From NCBI GenBank assembly GCA_019635735.1, contig JAHBYX010000011.1, positions 1 to 64,000 on the forward strand: a stretch of 64,000 bases of DNA, in the 5' to 3' direction. Of this stretch, positions 1-12,790 are shown piece after piece. Within the stretch, counting starts at the first letter, position 1; each line of letters opens with the position of its first letter. The stretch comes from Mesorhizobium sp. (lineage in GTDB: Bacteria; Pseudomonadota; Alphaproteobacteria; Rhizobiales; Rhizobiaceae). The notes below the pieces were generated by a model. That model did not search any database and was not told where the DNA came from. It saw only the letters and a list, made by a program, of their open reading frames with translations. Made by a program: the position numbers and the translations under genes.

Positions 1-1
1 C

Positions 2-70
2 TTATTGCCTTACGAAGGTGCTGATAAGATGGATGTTGCAGAAATGGCCGAAGGCGTAATTCCTCTGTAG
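2..70 (+). CDS. C-terminal tail of an unidentified gene (5' end outside window)
   Basis: An open frame runs in from the left edge and ends at TAG 68-70, giving 22 residues ending in AEMAEGVIPL. The frame is followed 85 bases later by a good Rho-independent terminator on the same strand (155-181), for which no other plus-strand gene is available, so a real gene probably ends here. The sequence is visibly less GC-rich than the flanking uvrA. Too little is visible to assign a family. Confidence 0.4.
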   Translation, partial: LLPYEGADKMDVAEMAEGVIPL

Positions 71-154
71 ATAGGCGCATGTCAGCTCCAACTTAGACAC
101 TGGCCAATATTTGTATGAAGAATTTCGGCGATACGAAAGTCCGAACGAGCCTAC

Positions 155-181
155 TCTACACAGGAAGCGTGTAGATTTTTT
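155..181 (+). terminator. Rho-independent terminator
   Basis: Stem TCTACAC (155-161), loop of seven bases, GTGTAGA (169-175), followed by six T (176-181). The T-run lies on the plus strand, so it ends the transcript entering from the left rather than uvrA, which ends on the other strand at 193. Confidence 0.7.
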
Positions 182-192
182 GGAAACACGGT

Positions 193-3117
<2,925 letters not shown>

Positions 3118-3254
3118 GACCGGTCCGCAGCCTCGTGCTGAAAGGGGATGACGGGGAACGCCGCCAGCCGCACATGTAGGTATGTTTGCCGCAAGGTCGA
3201 GAGGCCTTCGCCCTGCGAGGATTAGCGGGCGCGCGCGGAGGCAGCAAGCGAAAA

Positions 3255-3269
3255 GAACGGAGAGTGAAC
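3255..3269 (-). promoter_or_regulatory. LexA (SOS) box of uvrA
   Basis: Read on the minus strand the site is GTTC-ACTCTCC-GTTC, an exact match to the alphaproteobacterial LexA direct repeat GTTC-N7-GTTC. It lies 138 bases upstream of the uvrA start codon, and uvrA is a known LexA target in this class. Confidence 0.75.
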
Positions 3270-3272
3270 GCA

Positions 3273-3300
3273 GCCTCCTGACAAGACGATGTCAGGAGGC
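3273..3300. repeat. Palindrome GCCTCCTGACA-N6-TGTCAGGAGGC, copy 1
   Basis: A perfect inverted repeat with 11-base arms (3273-3283 and 3290-3300) and a six-base spacer AGACGA. It sits three bases beyond the uvrA LexA box. An almost identical palindrome with the same spacer length is found at 54665-54690, in front of a GST gene. There is no T-run, so it does not look like a terminator; a dimeric regulator's operator or a short repetitive palindrome are the two readings. Confidence 0.7.
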
Positions 3301-3645
3301 CGGCGCAGGGCCCGCCGGCCGACTGTAACATTCGATCACATTTCGCCTGGAAAGCCCGGAAATGTTTGACCTGACCTGCGCGCGGGGGCAAACTATTTTG
3401 GTCGGGAATGACGAGCGTGAGGCGCTCTCCGGGCCGATGGGCAGACTGCGAGACGCCGCAGACACCGGATCAGAGCATTTCCCCGACGACGCGAAACGGA
3501 ACAGAGGAGGGAGGCATGACTCCACCGGACTGTCCCCTGAGGCCCCGCTCATAGCAGACGGGGCCACGGCAGGCGCAGGCGCGGGTTAAAATCCGCCGAA
3601 CCACGCATTGCCGCCGACCTACAATCAGAGACCGCAGTCGGATCG

Positions 3646-3772
3646 ATGGCTGACGCCATCTCGGCATCCGAAACAAGGTCGGTCCCTCAAAACCGGCCGG
3701 TGAGCAGATGGCTCACAAGATTAGGCCCCGACCGCATTGAGTTGCGGCGGGGTCTGACTTTTTTGGCAGATC
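3646..3772 (+). ncRNA. Putative small RNA ending in a Rho-independent terminator
   Basis: Hairpins follow each other on the plus strand: GTGAGC/GCTCAC at about 3700-3716, then a strong stem (CCCCGACCGCA with TGCGGCGGGG, about 3724-3752) followed by a run of six T near 3760. The T-run is on the plus strand and no plus-strand protein gene lies upstream, so the terminator implies a transcript of its own. The 5' end is unknown; a weak promoter at 3371-3398 would make it about 365 bases, a nearer one about 130. It matches no RNA family I recognise. Confidence 0.35.
3724..3765 (+). terminator. Rho-independent terminator of the putative small RNA
   Basis: GC-rich stem CCCCGACCGCA / TGCGGCGGGG with a short loop and a following T-run on the plus strand. 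On the minus strand, downstream of the small exported protein gene, there is no comparable T-run, so the plus strand is the likely functional direction. Confidence 0.6.
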
Positions 3773-3794
3773 GCGCGCGGAAAGCCTCCCGGTA

Positions 3795-4052
3795 CTATCG
3801 CCCGTCGAGCGGGCTGGCGGATCCGACCTGGACCCAGACATAGCCGGAGACGGTGAGTTCCCACTTGCCGACTTTCTTCGTGCCGGACGCATCGGTCGGC
3901 GGCTCGGAGGGCTCGGGTTCCGGAGCGACGATCGAGTAGTTGCCTGCGACGCCGGGCAGGGCTTCCTTCTTCTTCGCCTCGTCGGCCGCGGCCGGACCTG
4001 CGGCGAGGAGGGCGAGGACGGGAACCGCGGCGAGGAGAGCAGAGCGAAGCAT
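3795..4052 (-). CDS. Small exported protein of unknown function
   Basis: 85 residues from the ATG at 4052. The N-terminus is a clear Sec signal peptide (MLRSALLAAVPVLALLAAGP followed by AAA and an acidic/lysine stretch). The mature part is short: a Pro/Glu-rich linker (APEPEPSEPP), then a conserved-looking end with KVGKWELTVSGYVWVQVG. An open frame extends further upstream, but that would bury the signal peptide, so the internal start is chosen. It is divergent from ssb and shares a 227-base spacer holding a LexA box at 4141-4155, 89 bases from its start. Function unknown; periplasmic or outer-membrane location inferred. Confidence 0.65.
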   Translation of the reverse strand: MLRSALLAAVPVLALLAAGPAAADEAKKKEALPGVAGNYSIVAPEPEPSEPPTDASGTKKVGKWELTVSGYVWVQVGSASPLDGR

Positions 4053-4140
4053 GGGCGCATCATATGCCGTCGTTGCGGCGAAGGCCAGCCGTGGGCAGGA
4101 CTGTGAAGCCGGCGCTTGCACGCGCGGCGGATTTGATCTA

Positions 4141-4155
4141 GAACATAACAAGAAC
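4141..4155. promoter_or_regulatory. LexA (SOS) box between ssb and the small exported protein gene
   Basis: GAAC-ATAACAA-GAAC, i.e. GTTC-N7-GTTC on the minus strand, the alphaproteobacterial LexA motif. It lies 125 bases upstream of the ssb start. It could control ssb, the divergent small gene, or both; ssb is the expected target. Confidence 0.75.
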
Positions 4156-4279
4156 AGACAAAGATGTGGACAGCGGCAGGCATTTGTTCCGCCCCGGCGC
4201 ATCGGCTGTCCTGTTCGTCTATGATGCGGCTCGATCGACGTATGGAAGATCTGGTTTCGGACAAGCGCGGAGCGGTGTG

Positions 4280-4786
4280 ATGGCGGGTAGCGTCAACAAG
4301 GTGATCCTGGTGGGCAATCTGGGTGCGGATCCCGAAATCCGCCGGCTGAATTCGGGCGATCCGGTCGTCAACATCCGCATCGCGACGTCGGAAAGCTGGC
4401 GCGACAAAGCTTCGGGCGAGCGCAAGGAAAAGACCGAGTGGCACAATGTCGTGATCTTCAACGACCAGATCGCCAAGGTCGCCGAGCAGTACCTGAAGAA
4501 GGGCATGAAGGTCTATGTCGAGGGCCAGCTGCAGACCCGCAAATGGACCGACCAGCAGGGCCAGGACCGCTACACGACGGAGGTCGTGCTGCAGAAGTTC
4601 CGCGGTGAGCTGCAGATGCTCGACGCGCGCGGCGAGGGCGGCGGACAGTCGTTTGAGCGCGCGCCGCGTTCCGGCGGCTCCGATTTCGGCCAGTCCGGTC
4701 CCTCCGACTTCGGCTCGCGCGGCGGCTCGGCCGGCGGCGGCGGCCGGGGTGCCTCGCGCGACCTCGACGACGACATCCCGTTCTGA
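4280..4786 (+). CDS. ssb: Single-stranded DNA-binding protein (SSB)
   Basis: 168 residues. Binds single-stranded DNA during replication, repair and recombination. The N-terminal OB fold (about residues 1-115; MAGSVNKVILVGNLGADPEI at the start, then TEWHNVVIF and YVEGQLQTRKW) is followed by a Gly/Ser-rich linker and the acidic tip DDDIPF, which recruits partner proteins. The frame is open upstream to 4166, but the ATG at 4280 gives the family's usual N-terminus. A LexA box at 4141-4155 suggests SOS induction together with uvrA. Confidence 0.97.
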   Translation: MAGSVNKVILVGNLGADPEIRRLNSGDPVVNIRIATSESWRDKASGERKEKTEWHNVVIFNDQIAKVAEQYLKKGMKVYVEGQLQTRKWTDQQGQDRYTTEVVLQKFRGELQMLDARGEGGGQSFERAPRSGGSDFGQSGPSDFGSRGGSAGGGGRGASRDLDDDIPF

Positions 4787-4804
4787 TCGGGCGGGCCGAG
4801 GCGA

Positions 4805-5308
4805 ATGTGCCGCTGGTGCGAAGGTCCGGCCTTCGGGCTCGACGGCTTCGGCATCGAGCGGCGCGAGGACGCGCGGCTCGCGGGCCTGCGCTGGACGGGT
4901 AGTCATGCCGACGCGGTCGCCGGCGGCCTGGCGGAGGCGCTGACGCGACTGCGCGAGCGTATCCTGGAAGAGCAGGCCTTTGCCCCCGGGCCGGTTGTCG
5001 TCGTGACGCTGGCGGGGCAGGGCGACGAGGTGAGATGCCTTGCCGGCGCGAAGCTGGCGCAGGATGCGGCGACGCCCGCGGGGCTGGAGGAATTCGCGAT
5101 CGAGGGGGCGGACTACGCGGTCGCCAGCCATCACCGCTCCGACGGCGAGGTGCTCGACCGCTATGCGGCGATGCTGGACTGGATCCGCGACGAGAAGCTG
5201 TCGCGCGATCGTTCCCGCTGGCAGCACCGCGAGGAATATCCGCTGCACGCTGATTTTTCACGACCCGAGACGGTGAGGCTCATGGTGCCGGTGAAGCTGG
5301 ACCACTGA
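4805..5308 (+). CDS. GyrI-like / AraC effector-binding domain protein
   Basis: 167 residues, 18 bases downstream of ssb on the same strand. From about residue 16 it resembles the stand-alone GyrI-like small-molecule-binding domain (IERREDARLAGLRWTGSH... and near the end RPETVRLMVPVKLD). No DNA-binding helix-turn-helix is present. Such proteins bind or hydrolyse small molecules or act as antirepressors; the ligand here is unknown. Its start at 4805 has no strong ribosome-binding site, so translation may depend on ssb. Function is inferred from the fold only. Confidence 0.6.
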   Translation: MCRWCEGPAFGLDGFGIERREDARLAGLRWTGSHADAVAGGLAEALTRLRERILEEQAFAPGPVVVVTLAGQGDEVRCLAGAKLAQDAATPAGLEEFAIEGADYAVASHHRSDGEVLDRYAAMLDWIRDEKLSRDRSRWQHREEYPLHADFSRPETVRLMVPVKLDH

Positions 5309-5380
5309 CCGGCCGGCCGGCCGGGTCGTGTAGGCCGTTGGGTTTCCGAGCAGTCGAGGATGCCGACCGCGGCCTTGCTT

Positions 5381-5509
5381 CGTCATTCCGGGGCCGCGCA
5401 GCGGAACCCGGAATCCAGCGCGCCGGCGTTGCATGGTACGAGCACACGGCCGTTCCTCCGAGGTCACGACTCTGGTTTCCGGGTTCCGCTGCGCGGCCCC
5501 GGAATGACG
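5381..5509. repeat. Long inverted repeat element, family A
   Basis: Two perfectly complementary 33-base arms (5381-5413 and 5477-5509; outer end CGTCATTCCGGGGCCGCGC) enclose a 63-base loop. It lies between the converging 3' ends of the GyrI-like gene and marC. The arms resemble the dispersed GTCATTCCGGGG palindromes common in Rhizobiales chromosomes. It could act as a bidirectional terminator. Confidence 0.85.
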
Positions 5510-5542
5510 CGCATATTTCAACGGCTTCGCGGTCCAAGCGTC

Positions 5543-6172
5543 CTACACCGCCACCAGTTCCCTGATCCCGTCGGCGACAAACTGCACTGCGAGCGCGGCG
5601 AGGATGACGCCGAGGAGGCGGGTCAGGATCGAGCGGCCGGTCTGGCCGAGGAAGCGGTCGACCCGCTCGGCGAGGAAGAACACCATCCAGGTGAGCAGGA
5701 TGCCGGCGAGCAGGATGAGCAGCAGCGCGAGCTGGCCGTAGAGGGTCGGGAACGAGCCTGAGAGCAGCACCGTCGCCGAAATCGCGCCAGGGCCCGCGAT
5801 CAGTGGGATCGCGAGGGGAAAGGCGGCGATGTTGTGGATGTGGTCGCGGGTGATGGCGACGTCGGCGCTCTTCTCCTTGCGGTCGTTGCGGCGCTCGAAG
5901 ATCATCTCGAAGGCGATGTAGAACAACAGCAACCCGCCGGCGACGCGGAAGGCCGGCAAGGTGATGCCGAACATCGCCAGGATCGACGCGCCGGCGACCG
6001 CGAACAGGGCCAGGACCGCGAAGCCGATCACCGAGGCGCGCAACGCCACCTGGGCGCGCTCGGACCGGTTCATGCCGCGCGTCAGCGCCAAGAAAAGCGG
6101 CGCCAGCCCCGGCGGATCGATGGTCACCAGGACCGTGACGAAGGCGTTGAACAGGCTCTCGATGGTCGGCAT
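5543..6172 (-). CDS. marC: MarC family integral membrane protein
   Basis: 209 residues, nearly all hydrophobic with about six membrane segments. It begins MPTIESLFNAFVTVLVTIDP and carries the MarC/UPF0056 signature region with DPPGLAPLFLALT and, in the second half, FPLAIPLIAGPGAISATVLL. The family's transport role is not established; the original link to multiple antibiotic resistance was not upheld. Start ATG 6172 has GGAGGA upstream. It follows the CPBP protease gene by 23 bases on the same strand, so the two are probably cotranscribed. Confidence 0.9.
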   Translation of the reverse strand: MPTIESLFNAFVTVLVTIDPPGLAPLFLALTRGMNRSERAQVALRASVIGFAVLALFAVAGASILAMFGITLPAFRVAGGLLLFYIAFEMIFERRNDRKEKSADVAITRDHIHNIAAFPLAIPLIAGPGAISATVLLSGSFPTLYGQLALLLILLAGILLTWMVFFLAERVDRFLGQTGRSILTRLLGVILAALAVQFVADGIRELVAV

Positions 6173-6195
6173 GGACGTTCCTCCGCGCCGCAATG

Positions 6196-7236
6196 CTACT
6201 CGACCGGGACCGGAGCGCAACTGGTGTCGAGACGCCTGCGAATCCGAAGCGGGGAGCGACCGTGGAGCAGCAGCAGGAGGGTCAGGCCTGTCCTCGCGAC
6301 TTCGACGCCGAGAAAGAGCATCGCATCCGTGACGGCCCAGACGGGGTCGGCCAAATTGGGATAGGTGTAGAGTGCAAAGGCGTCGACGATACCTTCCGGC
6401 GAGATGACGAGGAACGCGAAGATGTTGTTTGCGGCATGGTACCCCATGCACGCGCCGAGATTGCCGGTGACGACGAGCAGGATCATGGCGGCGGTCGCGA
6501 ACATGAGCACCGATCCCAGCGCAACAGCGTTCATGTGCGGCAAGGCCGCGGGATCCCAGTGGGCAGCGGTAAACAGAACGACGGGAAGTACCGCCCAGAT
6601 CAGCGGGCTCGCGAACCTGTTCGCCAGGAGCTGGACCAGATATCCGCGAAACACCACCTCTTCCGCGGAGGACTGCAGAACGATGAGGGCCGTCACGGGC
6701 AAGAACGCCACCGCCCATTCCGCCAGGGTCAGGCCGCTGCGCGCCGTGAGAAGATGCGAGGGGTCCGGTACCAGCAGGAAGATCAGGAGGGTGACCAGAC
6801 CGCAGGCGATGAACGCATTGCGCAGCTCCGACATCTCGATCCGTCTCTGCCAGCCGAACAGCGTGGGCAGCGCGCGCTTGTGAACAATCCACAACACGAC
6901 CGGGGCGACGGCCCACAGCACCACGATGGAAGCGAGCAACTGGACCGGCGCGATCCGCCCGCCCGCGCCGAGCGAGATGAGATCGGCTATGGGGCCGATT
7001 CCGTCTCCCGCTCGCATCTTCGCGATGACCGCTATGCCGATCATCGCGAAAAAGGCCGCCACGAGCCACAGCACCGTCATCAGGACGATCCCGACAGCGA
7101 TGGACGGAATGCCCCAGCGGCCCTGCCTGGCCAGCGCGACAAAGGCGCGGAACGGCGAAGTGGTTTCGATCGCGGACAACGCCGTCTCCCCCTGAAGTGT
7201 CGCGAACAGAAGGGCAAATCGCGTTCGCAGTTTCAA
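6196..7236 (-). CDS. CPBP family intramembrane metalloprotease
   Basis: 346 residues with about eight hydrophobic segments. The CAAX protease/bacteriocin-processing (CPBP/Abi) motifs are all present: EEVVFR (residues 192-197), FTAAH (222-226) and HAANN (267-271), which hold the metal-binding and catalytic residues. The family cleaves within or near the membrane; the substrate is unknown. It is longer at the N-terminus than minimal family members, with two extra membrane segments before the core. It lies directly upstream of marC. Confidence 0.85.
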   Translation of the reverse strand: MKLRTRFALLFATLQGETALSAIETTSPFRAFVALARQGRWGIPSIAVGIVLMTVLWLVAAFFAMIGIAVIAKMRAGDGIGPIADLISLGAGGRIAPVQLLASIVVLWAVAPVVLWIVHKRALPTLFGWQRRIEMSELRNAFIACGLVTLLIFLLVPDPSHLLTARSGLTLAEWAVAFLPVTALIVLQSSAEEVVFRGYLVQLLANRFASPLIWAVLPVVLFTAAHWDPAALPHMNAVALGSVLMFATAAMILLVVTGNLGACMGYHAANNIFAFLVISPEGIVDAFALYTYPNLADPVWAVTDAMLFLGVEVARTGLTLLLLLHGRSPLRIRRRLDTSCAPVPVE

Positions 7237-7396
7237 GGGGTTGCAAGCGCCTGCGTGGCGCCGCCGTTGCCGATCGGCGTGCCGACTGCTGTGTCAGTCT
7301 GTAGAAATCTATGAAAAGACTACCTCTGTCCCCGCGATGGCGCCGACGCAGGACGGCCAAGCTCGCCTGCGTCGGACGTGGGCGGACTGATCGACC

Positions 7397-7774
7397 TTAT
7401 TCCGGGCGGCCGCAGAAGGCTTCCAGCCGGTAGCCGTCCGGGTCGACGACGAAGGCGGCATAGTAGTTCGGCCCGTAGTCGTCGCGCAGCCCGGGCTGGC
7501 CGTTGTCGGACCCGCCGGCTGCCAGCGCGGCCGTGTGGAAGGCGTCGACTGCGGCGCGCGAGGGCGCATCGAAGCAGAAATGCAGGCCCGACGCCTTGTC
7601 GGCCGGCACCGGCCGCTCGGCCGCGTTGACCCAGAGCGCAACCCGGTCGGCGCCGTAGCCGAGCGAGTCCGGGCTGTCGCTGAGGCGGCTGAAGCCCAGC
7701 GGCGCGAGCGCCGCGTCGTAGAAGGCCCGGGCGCGGGCGACGTCGCGCACGCCAATCGACAGATGATCGAACAT
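7397..7774 (-). CDS. VOC (glyoxalase/dioxygenase fold) family protein
   Basis: 125 residues from the ATG at 7774 (MFDHLSIGVRDVARARAFYD). The beta-alpha-beta-beta-beta modules of the vicinal oxygen chelate fold are visible, ending with FVVDPDGYRLEAFC. Possible metal ligands are His4, His in GLHFCFD and Glu in RLEAFC. The substrate is unknown. It is divergent from an AraC-type regulator (start 7893), 118 bases apart, so that regulator is the probable controller. A longer frame upstream would run into the divergent promoter and is not preferred. Confidence 0.85.
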   Translation of the reverse strand: MFDHLSIGVRDVARARAFYDAALAPLGFSRLSDSPDSLGYGADRVALWVNAAERPVPADKASGLHFCFDAPSRAAVDAFHTAALAAGGSDNGQPGLRDDYGPNYYAAFVVDPDGYRLEAFCGRPE

Positions 7775-7892
7775 GTTTGTCCTCCTTGTTGAATTCACGA
7801 GACAATTTGCCGACCACGTTGTGTCAGCAGAGGTGGCGAGAATGGCCCGGATGCGTTGCGGCGGCTTGGGAAAAACTGCTATTTTGCCCGCC

Positions 7893-8831
7893 ATGACATC
7901 GGTTGCACGAACCATCTCGGCCGGAAACGGATGGCGGGCGGACGACGTGGTTTGCACGGCCGGCCGCGGCGACCGGCCGTTCGAGGAGGCGCATGGCGAC
8001 TTCTGCGTCGCGGCGGTCACCGCCGGCACGTTCCGCTACCGGACGACCGAAGGGACCGCGCTGCTCGCGCCCGGCGCGCTGCTTCTGGGCAATGAAGGCT
8101 CGTGCTACGAATGCGGCCACGAGCACGCGGCGGGCGACCGGTGCCTGTCGTTCCATTTCAGCGGCGATCTCCTCGACCAGATCCTGGAACACCTGCCCGG
8201 CGCGACGCGCGTCGGCTTCTCGGCGCCGCGCATTCCGGCGATGCCGGAACTGAGCCGGCTGCTTGCCGAAGCGGAGGCGGCGCGCGAAGACGGCGAACCG
8301 GACGAAATGGAGGAGATCGCGCTGCGCCTGGCCGCGGCGGCGCTGTCGCTTGGCGGCGGGACAGGGCGCGCGGCTGCACCACGACGCCTCGACCAGCGGC
8401 GCGTGGCCGAAGCCGTGCGCCTGATCGAGATCGATCCGGCGCGGCCGACCGATCTGTCTGCACTCGCTTCAGGCGCGGCGACCAGCCCGTTCCACTTCCT
8501 GCGCGTCTTCCGCCAGGTCACCGGCCAGACGCCCTACCAGTTCGTGCTTGCACGCCGGCTGAACCTCGCGGCGGTCAGGCTGCGCCGGACGGCGGAGCCG
8601 ATCTCCGCCATCGCCTTCGATGCCGGCTTCAACGATCTGTCGACCTTCAACAGGCGCTTCAAACGCGTGATCGGGCTGACGCCGGCCGCATTTCGCGCCG
8701 CCGCCGGCGGCGGCCGGACGCAGGTGCGGGAAGCAGAGGGAGCAGACTTTGCCCGCCCGCCGGGGCGCATTCCGGGCGAGAGCCGCGAGGCAGTCCCGGC
8801 AGGCGCCTCGACAGATCGAGCAAGTAACTGA
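7893..8831 (+). CDS. AraC family transcriptional regulator
   Basis: 312 residues from the ATG at 7893. The N-terminal half is a cupin-like sensing domain; the C-terminal AraC double helix-turn-helix covers about residues 190-275 (DLSALASGAATSPFHFLRVF for the first helix pair, AIAFDAGFNDLSTFNRRFKR for the second). An Ala/Gly/Arg-rich tail of some 40 residues follows. It is divergent from the VOC gene, suggesting that it regulates it. Upstream in-frame starts at 7773 and 7842 exist, but 7773 would overlap the VOC start and neither adds recognisable domain sequence. Confidence 0.88.
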   Translation: MTSVARTISAGNGWRADDVVCTAGRGDRPFEEAHGDFCVAAVTAGTFRYRTTEGTALLAPGALLLGNEGSCYECGHEHAAGDRCLSFHFSGDLLDQILEHLPGATRVGFSAPRIPAMPELSRLLAEAEAAREDGEPDEMEEIALRLAAAALSLGGGTGRAAAPRRLDQRRVAEAVRLIEIDPARPTDLSALASGAATSPFHFLRVFRQVTGQTPYQFVLARRLNLAAVRLRRTAEPISAIAFDAGFNDLSTFNRRFKRVIGLTPAAFRAAAGGGRTQVREAEGADFARPPGRIPGESREAVPAGASTDRASN

Positions 8832-8872
8832 TTACGTTAGACAATTATCGCCTGTGAAACATCCGTGCGAGG

Positions 8873-8900
8873 TTGGAGAATCCGCCCCGCTTCCTATATA
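8873..8900 (+). promoter_or_regulatory. Probable sigma-70 promoter of gyrA
   Basis: TTGGAG (8873-8878), 16 bases, TATATA (8895-8900), 36 bases before the gyrA start. It lies in the only spacer between the AraC gene and gyrA. Confidence 0.45.
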
Positions 8901-8936
8901 AGGAAGTGTTGATTCTGCCAGAAAGCGTGATCCCAA

Positions 8937-11711
<2,775 letters not shown>

Positions 11712-11752
11712 TCGGTCGGCATGATTTCGTTCTGAGCGTCTCATTCATAAAG

Positions 11753-11865
11753 CGTCATCCTCGGGCTTGTCTCGAGGGTTTACCAGCGCTCGTAAGTTAC
11801 TGATACTTATTCCGCTTCTGTCACGCCTATGTAGGTAGATCCTCGGGACAAGCCCGAGGATGACG
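11753..11865. repeat. Long inverted repeat element, family C, copy 1
   Basis: Arms of 25 bases (11753-11777 and 11841-11865; outer end CGTCATCCTCGGGCTTGTC) with one mismatch enclose a 63-base, AT-richer loop. It lies between the 3' ends of gyrA and the small minus-strand gene at 11959. A decayed relative is at 43771-43884. Confidence 0.8.
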
Positions 11866-11958
11866 GGTGAGGGAGCTTCGGTTTTGCCGGCGGCCCACGC
11901 CGGTGGGACTGCCTTCAGGAGGCGCTCAGCTCGCGGCGGCGCTCGGCTTGTACCGCGG

Positions 11959-12096
11959 CTAATTCGTCACGCCGAAGGGCCGGGTAGAGCGGATCTTCTG
12001 CTCCTGTTGGGCGCGGCGGCTTTCCTCGTGAATGCCGAAGGCGGTGGCGATCAGCATGGCGATGGTCATTGCAGCGGCAAGCATCAGGATGATCAT
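11959..12096 (-). CDS. Small single-pass membrane protein
   Basis: 45 residues: a hydrophobic start (MIILMLAAAMTIAMLIATAF) forming one membrane segment, then a charged, soluble tail (HEESRRAQQEQKIRSTRPFG). The ATG at 12096 is preceded by AGGAGA at good spacing; the longer open frame upstream lacks such a site and would put a charged stretch before the membrane segment. No family recognised. It is divergent from coaD. Confidence 0.5.
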   Translation of the reverse strand: MIILMLAAAMTIAMLIATAFGIHEESRRAQQEQKIRSTRPFGVTN

Positions 12097-12272
12097 GGCG
12101 TCGTCTCCTTGACAGCAGTAACGGGCGAGAGCCGTTTCGGTTTCACTGTCTTGCCCCGCACATTGCCGTGATCGGATTGAACCTGATCTGAGCGGGTCGT
12201 TCATTCGCCGTTCATTTCGACAACCGCGATGGCGAATTGCCTTCTGTGAGCGAGATCACTAGAAGCACCGCC

Positions 12273-12773
12273 ATGACCAAGCGCATCGCCATCTACGCAG
12301 GCTCGTTCGACCCGCTGACCAACGGGCACCTCGATGTGCTGAAGGGCGCGCTCGCCATTTCGGACAAGATCTACGTGGCCATCGGCATACAGGCGTCGAA
12401 GACGCCGGTGTTCAGCCTCGAGGAACGCACCGCGCTGATCGCACAAGCCGCCCGCGACGAGCTGGGCGAAGATGCGGGCAAGCTGGAGGTCATCTCGTTC
12501 AAGGGATTGCTGGTCGACGCGGCGCGCAAGCACGACGCACCGATCATGATCCGCGGGCTGCGCGACGGTACCGATCTCGACTATGAAATGCAGATGGCCG
12601 GAATGAACGAGACGATGGCGCCGGAACTCCAGACGGTCTTTCTGCCCGCGAGCCCGTCGGTGCGTACGATTACCGCCACATTGGTCCGCCAGATCGCCTC
12701 GATGGGCGGAGACATCCGTCCCTTCGTCCCGGCGGTCGTCGCGAAGGCGCTGGCGGCCAAGTTCGCATCCTGA
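12273..12773 (+). CDS. coaD: Phosphopantetheine adenylyltransferase
   Basis: 166 residues, the usual size. Transfers AMP from ATP to 4'-phosphopantetheine, the fourth step of coenzyme A synthesis. The nucleotidyltransferase motif GSFDPLTNGHLDV (with the TNGH form of HxGH) is at residues 10-22, and MIRGLRDGTDLDYEMQMAGM and the second nucleotide-binding motif region PSVRTITATLVRQIA are present. Start ATG 12273 gives the normal N-terminus MTKRIAIYAGSFDP. A cyclophilin gene follows after 17 bases. Confidence 0.97.
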   Translation: MTKRIAIYAGSFDPLTNGHLDVLKGALAISDKIYVAIGIQASKTPVFSLEERTALIAQAARDELGEDAGKLEVISFKGLLVDAARKHDAPIMIRGLRDGTDLDYEMQMAGMNETMAPELQTVFLPASPSVRTITATLVRQIASMGGDIRPFVPAVVAKALAAKFAS

Positions 12774-12790
12774 CCTTTCCGGAGCATCGC

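Larger units (their letters stand above)
3118..3794. other. Long intergenic region between uvrA and the next gene
   Basis: No convincing protein gene lies in these 677 bases. They hold the uvrA promoter region with its LexA box (3255-3269), a perfect palindrome (3273-3300) and a probable plus-strand small RNA ending in a terminator near 3770. A possible plus-strand promoter is CTGACC (3371-3376), 16 bases, CTATTT (3393-3398). I looked for the tmRNA tag and for conserved RNase P segments and found neither. Confidence 0.6.

Noticed and set aside
3362..3589. 75-codon plus-strand open frame in the uvrA spacer
   Set aside because: No ribosome-binding site and no recognisable protein pattern.
3300..3795. 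tmRNA or RNase P RNA in the long spacer
   Set aside because: No ANDNYA tag coding and no conserved GAGGAAAGTCCGGGC-type core found.
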